Below are positions 37,196-49,726 of a DNA stretch of 64,000 bases, in pieces. Position numbers and translations under genes: made by a program. Under the pieces are notes generated by a model. The model was not told where the DNA came from. It saw nothing but the letters and a program-made list of their open reading frames with translations, and searched no databases. Positions within the stretch are counted from its first letter, which is position 1. Each line of letters starts with the position of its first letter. This DNA is from Dimorphilus gyrociliatus (Eukaryota > Annelida > Polychaeta > Dinophilidae), in assembly GCA_904063045.1 (NCBI GenBank), contig CAJFCJ010000012.1, positions 2,108,001 through 2,172,000 on the forward strand, read 5' to 3'.

Positions 37196-38772
37196 TTAAT
37201 ATGTTTTATACAGCTATTTAATGTATAAATAAAATGATAGAGAAGATTCTGATTACACGTTTAAAATATATATTGATATATAAGTTTAAAACTGTCTATA
37301 TAGACGTAAAGTATAGATATTGTAAGAATACGAAAACCAGCAGATGAGATGTAATTAATTAGATATACTATTCTATTCTATTAGAACGTATATATACAGT
37401 ATATTAATATAAATATATATATTCTAGTACTTTTGTACTAAATAAATCAACATAGTTGTATAAATCTTAAAGATTAGTTATAAAAGGAATGACAGAGGAA
37501 GAGTGAATTGAAAAATGATAGTAATATATAGTAAATTTATATATCATAGTATGTATACATTCTTTATAATCAATAAAAACCTATTTATTAAAATGATAGA
37601 TTAATGAATGTTTTCATAAACACTAACCTGTAAATGTCGAACTAACAAATATCCTAACAACTTTAGATTTTGGTCTAGGTATTTCATCATATTCCGATGG
37701 ACCTTTTAATATTTCTTCTATTATCTTTTTATCGCTTTCTTTTAAATTTTCGTACTATTGAGAAACGAAATTATAAGATATTCCGTTCAATAGTTATTTA
37801 TTACCTCATTCTTATTCGAATTTGTAAAACGGTCTGTAGAAATTGAATGATTGTTCGATCTATTAAGAACGGATTCCGAATCTTTTCTTCCCGTGAAACC
37901 TTTAACATTTCCAGCTAGAAATAAACAAGTATGAATATGGTATAATAGTAAATTATTATGTTTGTTAATAAAGTCTTCTTTATATTATAATTGAGCGTTT
38001 AATTGGTGAAAAGAGCAAGTTTTTCTTAAGTATCTCATTGAGAAATTTATCACGGAATTAAAAGTTAATGTGGTTTACTAGCTAATATCATAATCAATAC
38101 TAAAAAAACGGTATACTTAATAATTGAATAGACTTATAAAATATTGTAAAAATTGAGGAAAGCGTTTATTAATAAGAGAATATACTTATAAAGAACAAAT
38201 ATTTTAATAAACATCTGCCCAGAAGATGTTCTCTATACATTATATATATATGAAAGAATCTAATAAAAGAATCATATGTACTAAATATCTTAGATTTGAG
38301 CTATTTTCGAGCCGACATTTTACAGTAAAACTTCAATACAAAAGTAAAGAAGAGAAGAAGAGAGAAGAACAAAAAAAAGGAATAAAAAGTACGCGTACTT
38401 ATTCCTATATTGTTTTTTTTTTACGTTGCTTAAGCCTTACGGAGTAACGGCTAACCCCTGGGTTTGCTTACTCTAACATACGAAATATATATATATATAT
38501 ATATTCTGTATATCTGTTCAGCACACAATATCCAATATATCATAAACCTTACTACTTTATTTATTTAAATAGAAATTTAATATATTTGATATTATAAGCT
38601 TTTTTATATGTTTTTTATAGAGATATTTTGAGCTTTTATTAATTAATACATCAGTTTTTATTTCTTTAAAAAAACAAAAATAAATGTAGATAGAAAGAAA
38701 AAAAAAAGGAAACACTAATACTGCACAAATGAGGAACGAAACGAAATATATCTTACCAGAAGAATATGCCAT
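30677..38772 (-). CDS. NWD2: NACHT and WD-repeat domain protein, NWD2-like
   Basis: NWD proteins are STAND ATPases: an N-terminal effector-like region, a NACHT NTPase and a WD40 propeller. NWD2 is mainly neural in vertebrates. Eleven exons: 38772-38757, 37914-37805, 37754-37628, 36379-36291, 36116-36000, 35917-35728, 35566-35441, 35356-32769, 32686-32329, 32275-31552, 31478-30677; 1748 residues, about the length I recall for human NWD2. Family marks in order: VRIFVSSTFTDMAAERNFLM with FEVVDMRWGIPEMA (N-terminal domain), IGQKHGYQPLP, the P-loop GEAGHGKTSL near residue 427, Walker B LLVIILDAVDQL near 520, then degenerate WD repeats through the last three exons (for example ITADNTIQVWNMENL). Intact and full length. 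The two 5' introns (0.84 and 1.25 kb) hold long TA tracts; the rest are about 60-190 bp except where TA repeats extend them. The 16-bp first exon is the least certain part. Confidence 0.92.
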
Positions 38773-40154
38773 TATTAGACAGCCTGACAACCAAACTTTT
38801 TCATATATAATATAGAAGCAAACTGAGCAACAGATCGACGTTCAATGGACTAGTATTCTTTCTGTATGTTGGATCAGGCTTTATTGATCCAGTTATTTTG
38901 TATAGGCCTATATCTATGTTTCATTGTTCAACGACAATCCTAGTATTAGTAATGAATAAAGTAGAAAAAAAAGTATTTTTTTCTTAGTTTAAGTTTTGTT
39001 GGTGATCGAGCTGTAAAGTCGATAAAAGAGAGTAGAATAAATAGGTAGAGAATAGTCTAATCAATATTTGATCGAGAACTTGGTTAAAATCTAAAACTGT
39101 ATATGATTTATTGGTCCAGAGGCGTTGTACATTGCTTTAGTCAATATCGATTGTACTTTTCTCCTATCCACTTGAACTCTTTTTTAGGATAGAGATTTAC
39201 AAAATTTCTCTTTCTTTTATTACAATTCTGCTTTTATATCTTATTTACTTAGCCACTCTCTTCCTCTTTCCCTCTCTCTTTCTCTCACTTGCTTTCTGTC
39301 TATTTGTCTGCCTCTTTACTCCTCTCACTCTCTCTCCGTCTCTTTAATCTATATTTTGTTATGTAAATCATTTCATTCTGTATCGTTAAGTGTATACGCT
39401 TTCTGGATTTATCAATTTTTTCAATTTTTTAGTATTAACTTTCTACAATAGATGACGCTTTTGTTTTATTTAGTATATAAACCTTCTTTTTACACCTTTT
39501 TTATTTCATTTATACCCTTCTGCGCGCTATCTGGCGGTCGCATCTATTGAAGTGAAGTAAAAAGATGAAACTAAGCACAGTATTACACTTAATCGTTAGC
39601 GTAGGAGAGTAATATAAAAAAGTCAGTTGAGGGTGTTAAAGTTGTAGAGGTAAGAGGAATAGGAAGAAGACTTGTTATCCACACATTTATTTAGTGTGTA
39701 TTTATATACCATATTACATAAGAGGAGAGTAAAAATGTATTATTTCTTACCACCACTGAACTACTGAGAGAGTAAGTTAGGATTGGAGGGAGAGAATATG
39801 GGAGTGAGGGAGTAAGTAAGAAAGTATGTATCTATATAAGTAAGTAAAGTAAGGAAGGAAGGAAGGAAGAAAGATTAATAAAGAAGAAGAAAAAAGATAG
39901 GGCCTATATACAGTAGAAATTTCTATTTATATAAAGTATATAATTGGTCTGAAAAGGATATAGATAAATTGCTTAGTTAAATCATAGTTAATGTATTTTT
40001 GGCAAGTAATTAATGTCGTAAGAAATTTAAAAAACACCTTAAAGGCATTCTATATAGGCTGCATATATAGCCTTAGGAAAACACGTTAGGGATTGTAATC
40101 TAATAAAAAATGATGATAAATAAACAAAAATCCAATTTACTAATTATTTATAAC

Positions 40155-40225
40155 TTTTCTCTTTCTCTTTCTCTCTCTCCCTCTGCCCCTCTCTACCTCT
40201 CTCTCTCTCTCTCTCTCTCTTTCTC
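40155..40225. repeat. (CT)n-rich tract
   Basis: Pyrimidine-only tract of CT and CCT units; its open frame is Ser/Leu-only and not a gene. Confidence 0.85.
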
Positions 40226-41629
40226 TACCTCTTTATTCCCTTCTTATACCCGACGTAGAAATAGGCGTTTATTTCCCTTTCGCACTCGTTAAATTAATTT
40301 GTTTTTAATTGTCTATATTATTTTTCAGTTAACGCTTTCATTCTCGCCAATACCAATTTTTAATAGTGGCGTCGAATCCTTAGAATATAGAAAAATACTG
40401 TTATTAATTGCATGTAGAGTGGAAAGAGGGTGGAAGGAAAAGAGAATGACTAGTAAAAGTGGAATAATAATAGAAAAAATATTCGATGACGGTGGAATAG
40501 TTTAAACAATTTTTATAATAAATTGATGGAGGAGAAATAGCACTAGTTGTTTTTTGAATGAGGTCGAGGTAACTATGTATATAAGATCTAATAAGGTAAA
40601 AGGACAACAAAACTGGATAGATTTTAGATTGGCGGAAAAGGTCTTGAAGTGAATAAGAACCTTGGGTGACGATATTTTTATAGTATTACTATAGATTTTC
40701 GTTAAAATGCTTGTCCTTTATGCATTTTCGTTGTAAATATACTTTATTTCCTTTTTATTCACAAGTTTTTTTCCCTTTTTCCTTTGAATTAAACATGCAA
40801 TAGTAAAAATTAAAAGCGAAATGACACCTCTAAAGCTTAACTTTATTCACTATTCATTAAAGGTTAAACAAAAAAGAAGGGGAATAAAACCTAACATACA
40901 AATGACAATACTCCAGCTAATACTTTATTTAGAGGAAATATCTTTTCTTTACGTTCTACCTCTACCTTTAAAAGTAAATTATTCGGTATATTTTGTATTC
41001 GAAAGCTAAACCAAACGTTGAACCCCTTTCCCTCTTGCCTCTTCCTGTATAGAGACGCCCTGCTAAGAGGCAAGTATAACTAATCTTTTCAGTGAAATTA
41101 TAAGCCGTAAATAATCTAGTAAATTCAAACTCTCCCCGCTGCTTACATTCTATCGTCAATATTGAAATGTTTTCGTCTAGAAATTTGGAGACATCGTGTT
41201 GAAATTAGTTTTTTTCCAATATAATCGTGCATATTCATGAGTAGATAACGAAGTTGTTTAGTAATAATGGAAGCAATCGCAGAAGAACGAAGTACATCAA
41301 GGAAAAAAGAACCTTTGGGCAATGAAATTTGGCTTCTAGTCAAGATTCGTATTACACGTATACAATTTGTTAAGAGGGGTGCTCGTGCGCATTTAAATTC
41401 ATTTTAATGTGCCTTTCATTGATGTCAATTTTTTTCAAGGTTGATTAGCGGAAAAAGCAACTTGTAACAATATCAAATAATGGAATGAGAATTGCTGATG
41501 ATCATACTCAAAAGCAGGTTAGGAGCCTGAATAAATAGTCGCCAAACTAAAGAGAAACAAAGAACAAACGGAAAAAACTGTAACCTTATGCTCCATGCTA
41601 TACATGTTTATATATATATATATATATAT

Positions 41630-41630
41630 G

Positions 41631-41663
<33 letters not shown>

Positions 41664-41665
41664 CA
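41630..41665. repeat. (GA)n microsatellite
   Basis: About 17 GA units with one C interruption, directly after a 20-bp TA run. Confidence 0.9.
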
Positions 41666-43138
41666 AGTAAGCGACATAATGAGACAACTAATATGATTTT
41701 CTATTTTAAATTTAGTTTTTTTAACTTAACTGACCTAGTTGTAGACTGAAAGTTTCTTTTTTTACATTTAAATTCAGCAAATAGAATTCTTCAAGAGTTG
41801 TCTTGCCTGGGAAATAAAATTGGCAAACCGAAACGTAATGATGGAACTTTTTATAGTAAAATAAGAGGAATGAGAGAATGGAAGAATTTGATTTAGAATT
41901 TAAGCCTTAAGCAACTCTAGTTCAAAGAGCAGAGAAGAATCATGATCAATGTAGGAGGCTACTTTTTGAGATGTCGAAAACGAGAAAATGCGGAAATTAT
42001 CGTGTTTAAGAACTATTTTGTAATATTGGTCAGAGATAAAGGAGAAGGAAGAGAAAATGAAAAATAAAAAAATAAATAAAGAGAAGAAAAACGATAGCCT
42101 TGGGAAGAATGGCGCAAACACTATCCATTTGGTATTTGATCAAACCAGTAATGCAGTTCTATTCCAAAAATTGTCTTGTAAAGATGAACCCACCGAAAGG
42201 GAAAAAGGTCCGGGAAACTAGGAAAATGCGCTCTATCAAGGTTTAATTTAGGGAAAAGATACTTACATGTAAAAGCTAAATGCGAAACCGGCGAGAAAAC
42301 TCAAGTGTCAACATTTCCTTTGCATGATTGCAGTGTAGGAAAAGGTGCAGTGGCCCTGAGGGCAATTTGTACTGATGACTTAGCGGGAAATTTTCCTCTC
42401 CCCTTCAACACACTCATCAAGTTTCTTGATTTTTTCTCTCGTTCTAATCGTTTTTCCCGCCTGATTTCGCCCTACTACTGAAAATAGCGATTTTTACTAG
42501 CCTTTCGAGAACATTCTGATGGCACCGACTTAATTTGATTCCTTATGAAAAGGTGAATTTGAAAAGGCATCTGTAAAAACCCTAGAAAGGTTTCTTTCAT
42601 AAAGAATTCTCCTATGCAAAAGATAGCATGATTGTTAATTTTCGGATAAAATGCTCACTGGCTAATTGAGCACATTGAAAAGAGATCTTCTCAGGGGAGC
42701 GAGTCAAGAAACGTTTAGTATAATCGTTAAAGTCTATTTACTCTACTTAGTTTTTTCCCCTACTTTACCATGTTAGACTCTTGTAAAAGAAGAGTGTAGA
42801 GAAAGAAAACAATTTAAGTAAGTGAAAGAAAGAAGAAAGAGTGATACGTCGCTGTGTGAGAGACTGAGTGAGAAAGAGAGAGTAATAGTAGTGAAAAGAA
42901 AAGAAAAGTCAAAAATAATAGAACAAAAAGCAGCAGAAAACAAAAAAAAAAGAATTTAAATAAACCTAATAGACTGCAAAAGTAATTTACTAAGTGTAAT
43001 TATTGATAAAATGAAAAGGTAAAAGAATAGCCGATATATAGGCAAATCATTAAAGTTTTTGTATTGATTGATTAGAAAAAGAAGAAAAAAAGGGATGTCC
43101 GAAACAGGTGTGTATACTCCTTTGGATGGAGGAAATCC

Positions 43139-45142
43139 TTAATTGCCGCGGCATTTGCCAAAGGTTAATTGGTAAAAAGAATACCTGAAATCTCTGTTGT
43201 AGAACGCGTAGATAAATGGATTAACGAGTGAATTAAAATAACCCAACCATGTAGCACACATTGCTACAATTGGAGGAACTTGACAACTTTTGCAGAATGG
43301 TTCTATTATATAAATAAGGAAGAAGGGTAACCAACACACGCTGAAGCATCCAACAACTATAGCTAATGTTTTAGCGGCTTTTCTCTCTTTCAAGAGTACT
43401 GCTCTTTCCTTTCTTTTTTGTTCTTTAATGCTATAAGTACCTCCAGGGTTTCTTCTCGCTCTTGCCTGAATTGCGGCAATATCTCTCATGGCTTGAGTGC
43501 TAGTTAATAGAGATAGTCTAAATCTTTCAATTTGTTGCCGATTACGTAATTTTGATAGCTTTCCATTTTCAACGTTGGGCAGCTGAAGAAGAGTATCTCC
43601 ACTCTCCTCGTCGAGACTTGTAGTTGTGAGATCATCTTTTTTCTTCTTCTCTTTATCCGTATTATTAGTATTATAAACTTGAAGATTTTGGTCCCTATAG
43701 GCATAGACGATTGACTCAACTCATCTAATATGCGTCCACATAAGTAAATATATAGTGTACTCGGTATATTATAAACTGTATACATATAAATATATAGTTG
43801 TATAAAAGTAATAAAATAGATCTATATTCTTTGTGTATGCTTATACAGTGTTTATACACGAAGTACTGTTTATGTATTTATTTATATATACGCGGGCTAA
43901 AATTTTCCTTAATTATGATAGGTAATTAGGTCAATTATAATAATTTCTAGATAATAAACGGAAATTCGAAGGTATAAGAGAAGAGGGGTTGAGGGAAACT
44001 CCGACTAGAGTTTCGCAAAGTCTCAAATTACTGATAATAAAAAGCGATAAAATAAATAAATAAATACAATTGTTAATTAAGGAAATAATAGAAGAAAAGA
44101 GAAAATCTTATTCTATGCCTAGAAGCAGCAACTCGGAAAATTCTTATATAAACGAAGAGCATAACCAATAGTGGAATATAAAAACTGCCTAAAGCTGAAT
44201 AAATGACGTATCCAGGGTTGTCAGTGAGACGACATTCGCCCCTTTCCCAATCACCTTCTCTCCAACCGAAAATTGGCGGACACGTAATTACAACAGCGGC
44301 TAACCAAACGAAGCATATCATTGATATTGCCAACCGTTTTGAACGCCTAGCAGCATATTTCAATGGATGGTTAATAGCGAAATATCTGTCAACAGATATG
44401 GCACAAAGATTAAGGATTGACGCCGTACACAGCATAACATCTGATGATATCCAAATGTTGCAAATAATGGATCCAAACGGCCATATCGGATTTATTTCCA
44501 GCATGATATGGAACGGCATAACAAGTAACGCAACTAGAGTCGGGTTACAATTAGACATAATCGTTCAATTATCAGTAAAAGAAGTAAAACTATATAGAGA
44601 AATGAGTTTGGTTTTTTCTTTCTTCCCCTTTATGTTTGTCATACTTTTAATATAAAAAACTAGAAAGGAAGAAAAGATTAAAAATAAAGAGTTGAGTGTT
44701 CTTTTACTCGAAAATGAGAAGGCTATTTAAATAAAAAAATAGACATTGTCATTAGATTATATTAAGTCTCTTTAAACTGACTATATACTAATACTATATA
44801 TACAGTATATATATATATATATATACTGTATATATATGTATATTGTATATGAATATATATATACTTAATACTCATATTATATAAATTATATTTGATTTAA
44901 TACTCGTAAGCCCGACCCAGTAGATCGCTTGTTGCTAAAGATGCTACAAAGTAGTTTGTCACAGTCCTAAGGCGTTTGTTTGTAGAAACCGCTAAAATTA
45001 CAAGTAAATTGCCAAAAATTGCTCCTATAACTATCAGAGAAAGTATGGAACCAATCAGTATTTGTTGTAAAATTCCTAGATTAGTTTGAGAAGTAGAGGA
45101 AGAGTTTGTGGAAAAGTTATATATCCAGGACGAATTCTCCAT
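43139..45142 (-). CDS. Biogenic-amine class A GPCR
   Basis: A receptor of the dopamine D2 / adrenergic / octopamine-tyramine superfamily. Exons 45142-44917, 44533-44119, 43694-43139; 398 residues. TM1 holds GAIFGNLLVILAV; the first splice joins SDLL to VALLVMPF; ECL1 has WPFG; TM3 has Asp107 in SSDVMLCTASILNLCAIS, the amine-binding aspartate, then DRY (124-126). TM5 has serines in YVIYSALGSFYIP, suited to catechol or phenol ligands. TM6 has FSVCWLPFF and TM7 NSLVNPFIYAFYNRDF. ICL3 is charged and ends KERKAAKTLAIVV. N-glycosylation sites (NSS, NFS, NSS) follow the ATG; upstream in-frame codons lack another ATG. The second intron has no good GT donor: phase and homology fit a GC-AG intron at 44118-43695. 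Ligand class cannot be fixed by eye. A CTCF-like AGGTGGCGC lies about 130 bp upstream. Confidence 0.9.
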
Positions 45143-47792
45143 ACCTTTTACCAATCCGTTGATGGTTCGAAGAAGTACATTAGCATCGTCGATTGAGAAA
45201 GCGTCTCTAAAGGTGATTAGACGCGCGTGATGTGATTTTAGAAAGCAAAATGATTCTCTCAACCGTCAAGGTGGCGCTGTCTTAAACTCATTTTTATTCG
45301 ACATTGGGGTATTGGTAACATCGGGGTCTATTATCTTTTAATAGAGTTAGATTTATTTGTAAACTCATTAAAGATATAGCATATTTCAATTTTCTGTCCC
45401 GCATTTTGTCCAATGTTCATAAATATTTACTACTTTAATATTCTTTTTAATGCAATGAAGTAAGAAAACTTGATAAAAAAACTCTTCAGATATAAATTAT
45501 AAAATCTCTAATGAATTCTCATAATTAAACACCTTTTCCTATTCATTTTTCTTTTACATTCTCTCCAAGTTTCGTTTCTTTTCTTCCTACTCTCACTGTC
45601 TCTCCATCTTGAAATATACAATTCGAATCTAAACTCTCTCTACAAGGTCAATACTTGCAATCTTTTATAGTTTAATTAACAATTTTTCTCTTCTCTTCTA
45701 ACTAAAATATTTAATTGTAATAGACGAAAAGAGGACAAATAGAAATTGAAGGGTGAGAAATAAAAGAGGGGAAATTAATACCACTAGAAGAGATGGATTA
45801 AACAAATAAAAGAAAATTATTGTCTATTTTTTATCTATTCATTCTTCGTACTAAGCGCTTGAGACTACTCACTTTCTTATTATAATAGATAATCTACTCT
45901 TTCTTAGTTTGATTCTAAACTACGTAAATAAATACGTTTATCAATAGAATAGTTAAATAAAAGAACTACGTTAAAAAAGAATATAATCTATATTAATGTA
46001 TTAATCATATATATAGTACTTGTGTTGTACATATGATTAATCTATATTGTTCTGTTTTGTCATGCACTGTATCATTCTTCTTTCGTATAAGGAATTAGTT
46101 ACATACAATGCAGTCCATATATTTATATATATATATACAGTATATATGTATGTATAAAGAGAGAGTGAGAGAAAAGAAAGAGAGAGAGAATATAATCATT
46201 TTTTGTTCAAGTTGACAACTACACAATTCTATAGATTTGTCATAAGTCAATGCCTCCCTCTTTAATAATTAGAGAGTCTGTATAGTACAGTAAAAAGGGT
46301 GCAAATATACTTTTCGTATACAGTATATATTAACATATTAGATTTTTTCTTTTCTTAATACGATAGGTGGCGTAACTTGCCCAGTTGTAGAGATAAATTA
46401 TAACGTTTCAAAAGAGCAAGAGAGAAAGCAAGAGAAGAGGAGGAAGAAGAGTTGGAGGAGGCAATGGAAAAGGGGTATTGAGAAGGAGAAGAAAGAGAGA
46501 TATCAGTAGAGATTGAGTTGAATATATGAAGGTCAGCAAGTACAAAATGTCGATCGGACAGATGTGAGAATAAAGGTTAAAAAAAACTATTAATTAATAC
46601 TAGTCGTATGGACTACGCTGTTTTTTATTATCTCGTTTTGCTATATAATTTGAAGGTGATAGAAATTGCTTTTCATCTATTTTTTTAATTAACTATAAAA
46701 TCATAGATAATCTAGGAATATTCTATTTATTAAATACAGCTTTTCAAAGAGATAAGCAACCGAAATGTCAAATTGGATACTTAATATAAGAAACAGTTTG
46801 TGGAGACGGCCTTTTTTCTCTTTTTACTCTCTTTAAATATTCATAATCATACCTGATTTTATACTAGACACACTCGCGTACACGCACATAGACAGATTCC
46901 TACAAACAAGCTTTAATAACTTAATCAGTAAAATTAAAGATGTTATAATTAAATGAAGATTGAAATATTATATATATACTGAATATATAAATAGGTGGCG
47001 CAATATAACAATCTGTATAATCTCTATAAATAATAATGGAGCATAAATAGAGACAGTTATTACTGTAAACCAACGAATCCGGTACGTTATCCTAGAATAA
47101 ACTGCTCTTGGGACTTGTAAAACTTTTATCGAAAATTAAAAAGAATTAAGTAAAGAAGAGAAAGATATTGTTGTATATATACATAATAAAAATAAGTAGT
47201 TTTATCTATCAATTTCTGTTTTGTTTACTCGGAAATTTCTTTGTAATTAATGGTTGATAAAAGTTTCTAAAGAATTTTTCTTACAAAAAGAAAGTGAGCT
47301 CTTTCTTTTTAAGGATTGCTATCTTATTTCTTATTTTTTTTTCTCTCTCCCTCTGTATCTTCATCTTCATTATTCCTCCTTCGTTCTCTGTTCCTACTTT
47401 TCCTTCTTCCCTTCCTCATCTTCTCTTTCTCTTTCTTTTACTTTTCTATCACTCTGATCATCATCATCACCATCATCATTCGGCATAATTAAATCTAATC
47501 CCTAATTAACTTGAAACAGTAAAGATAAGGAAATAATATAGAAGAGGTTAAGATATTATCTAAATAAAATGAATGTATCAATAGGAGAAAAAGAGAAAAA
47601 AAGGCTGTTTGTTTGTCTTTTGTCTTTTTTTAATTATCATTTTTTGTTCTTTTTTTTTCATAGCTTTTTTTAAGGTTAAAAGAAATTTTGCGCCAAAAAA
47701 AAACATGTTCATTTTTTTTAAAACGTTCAATATCATTTTTCCATGTACGTTTTGCATTGTATAACATATATATACATATATATATGTATATG

Positions 47793-47823
<31 letters not shown>

Positions 47824-49726
47824 ATAGAGAGAGATGCGATATATACGATACGGAGGAAAAAAAAGGAAACAAATATAAACACTTATATTTTACTTTCAAC
47901 TGAATTTAAAACTTTTTGATTCATCAGAAGATAGAATACAATAGTTTCTTTTTTATGTTGATTTTAACTTTCTTTTTTTTTTTTTTTCTTTTTTTGGAGG
48001 ATAAAACTTTTCTTTTTTTTATCTTTTTTTTCTTTTTAATTCTTTTTTGTTTGTTTTTTTTTTTAATTTTATTTATTTATTTGATTTTTTTTACTTTAAT
48101 GATAATTTCTTTCAGAAATTTCTGAAGACGTTCCTCTTTTCATCCTGAAAAGTAGAAATATTTCAAATTCCATTTAAAAGGCTAAAATATAAATATTATA
48201 AGGAAGTATATTTTATATAATTCAAGGCACGTAAACTATAGATAATATAAAAATTTTAGTATGTATACATATATCTTGTTACTAGTTATCAACTAATATA
48301 CTACTTCAATTTCTTTTCAACCATATTATATCTCATAATATAATGAAAAATATGCTCTATTTATAAAATATTGTATATTTTTATTGAAAACATTAAAAGA
48401 ATAAGATTCGAAGGAGTTCGATCTATTTGAATATTTTCTTCTAAATAATTATCTCAAGGTTTGTAAAAGGAGAACAAAATGTAGGAAAATAAAGGAAAGA
48501 AAGGGAGCGAGTGCATGCATATATTGTTTATTATGTATTCGCCTATTTTAGCCTATAAGGCGGCTGTTTATATTGTATATGAATAAGTACATTTGCATAT
48601 ATATATGTATACTGTATAACTTCTATGCGAACGTAAAACTGAATGTTTAGCTAATCATAAATTGTTGTAGAGAAGAGAAATATAGAATATCGGAATGGAG
48701 GGTATTACTCCTTACAAGTATCTATTACTCAGTTGAAATTATATATATTGTATATAGCGTGATACAAGACAACATCAATTGGCAAATAGCGTATTAAATA
48801 GATGATGACTAATGAATTACTCAGAATTACAAGTTAAGAATAGTTTAGAACGAAAAAAAAAGAAAAAAAAAAACTAATATCGTCTTGATGATAATTTATA
48901 TAAGCGGCATGATTTTTTTAAGTGAAGGCTTTTAAGCCTATTCCTTGAAATTATATCACTTTAAATTGAAAACGACACTAAAATAGAATAAAGAAGCTTT
49001 CAAAAGCATAAAGATATATTACGGCTACACGATAGGAGAACGAAGTTTAAGAAAGATAACATAATAATTCCTATGTAAACAGGTCTATATTGGAGGAAAT
49101 TAAGAAGAGGGAGTAAATGTAGGAATAAACGAGTTAGATAGATTGGCAAGCAAGAGAGAAAGACAGAGAGAGAGAGAAAGAAAGAGAAAGAGAGACAGAC
49201 AGATAGAAAAGTATGATAATATTTTGGACTTAATTACTCTATAGTCTGTGCCATTCCCATCCTTATAATTCCCTTCAATATTAGAATCTCTAGTAATGTG
49301 CCACATCAGTTTACTTTTACTTTATGAAAAGATTATGAATATAAATATATTCATATATAAAGATATCAGTATGAGTACATTTGTATAAATATTCATTGAG
49401 CTAATAGAATATGTAAAATATATGGATTTATAAATATAATATGATTTATATTTAGTACACTCAATTTGCCTTTATATACAATAGAGACAATGAGGTAAAT
49501 CTTTACATTTCATAACAGAAAGATTTTATACACTGCTCATCTACTTTCTCTTAAACTCTTCGTATTCTAAGCAATCATCTTACCTAAATACGAGATGAAC
49601 TTGTCAAGAGAAATTCAAGTATTAATTTGTTTGTTCTTTGGCTACACTAAATATAGAGTCTTTTTTTTTCATTTACAAAAAAAAAAGTAATTTTTATATC
49701 AAATAAACCCGCCCACCATCGTCTTG
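45143..49726. other. Gene-poor region, 4.6 kb
   Basis: No coding sequence supported. It has two CTCF-like AGGTGGCG cores (46365-46372, 46993-47001), three exact TATACWGTATA palindromes (46134, 46317, 48608), a T-rich tract (47968-48093), TA and TATG runs (47766-47826) and GA tracts. Confidence 0.6.
47968..48093. repeat. Thymine-rich tract
   Basis: More than 120 bases consisting mostly of T with occasional C, A and G. It gives a spurious Phe/Leu-rich open frame. Confidence 0.85.

Larger units (their letters stand above)
38773..43138. other. Intergenic region, 4.4 kb, no gene seen
   Basis: Simple sequence dominates: (CT)n at 39253-39340 and 40155-40225, GGAA-type runs near 39850, GA at 41630-41665, TA at 41610-41629. 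A stretch at about 42250-42480 is less AT-rich and contains GCGGGAAA (about 42382) and TTTCCCGCC (about 42452), which resemble E2F sites; it has stops in all frames. Confidence 0.6.

Noticed and set aside
40110-40292. Ser/Leu-rich frame
   Set aside because: Product of a CT-rich microsatellite; low complexity only. The same holds for the frames at 47254-47488, 47630-48125 and 29722-29965.
44203-44655. Plus-strand 150-codon frame
   Set aside because: It is the antisense shadow of the amine GPCR exon 2, which carries unmistakable TM motifs.
49100-49306. Minus-strand frame containing KDGNGTDY, considered as the exon completing GGNG
   Set aside because: Exon 3 at 50056 gives an exact GGNG-KR with matching phase and a normal acceptor, so this frame is not needed.
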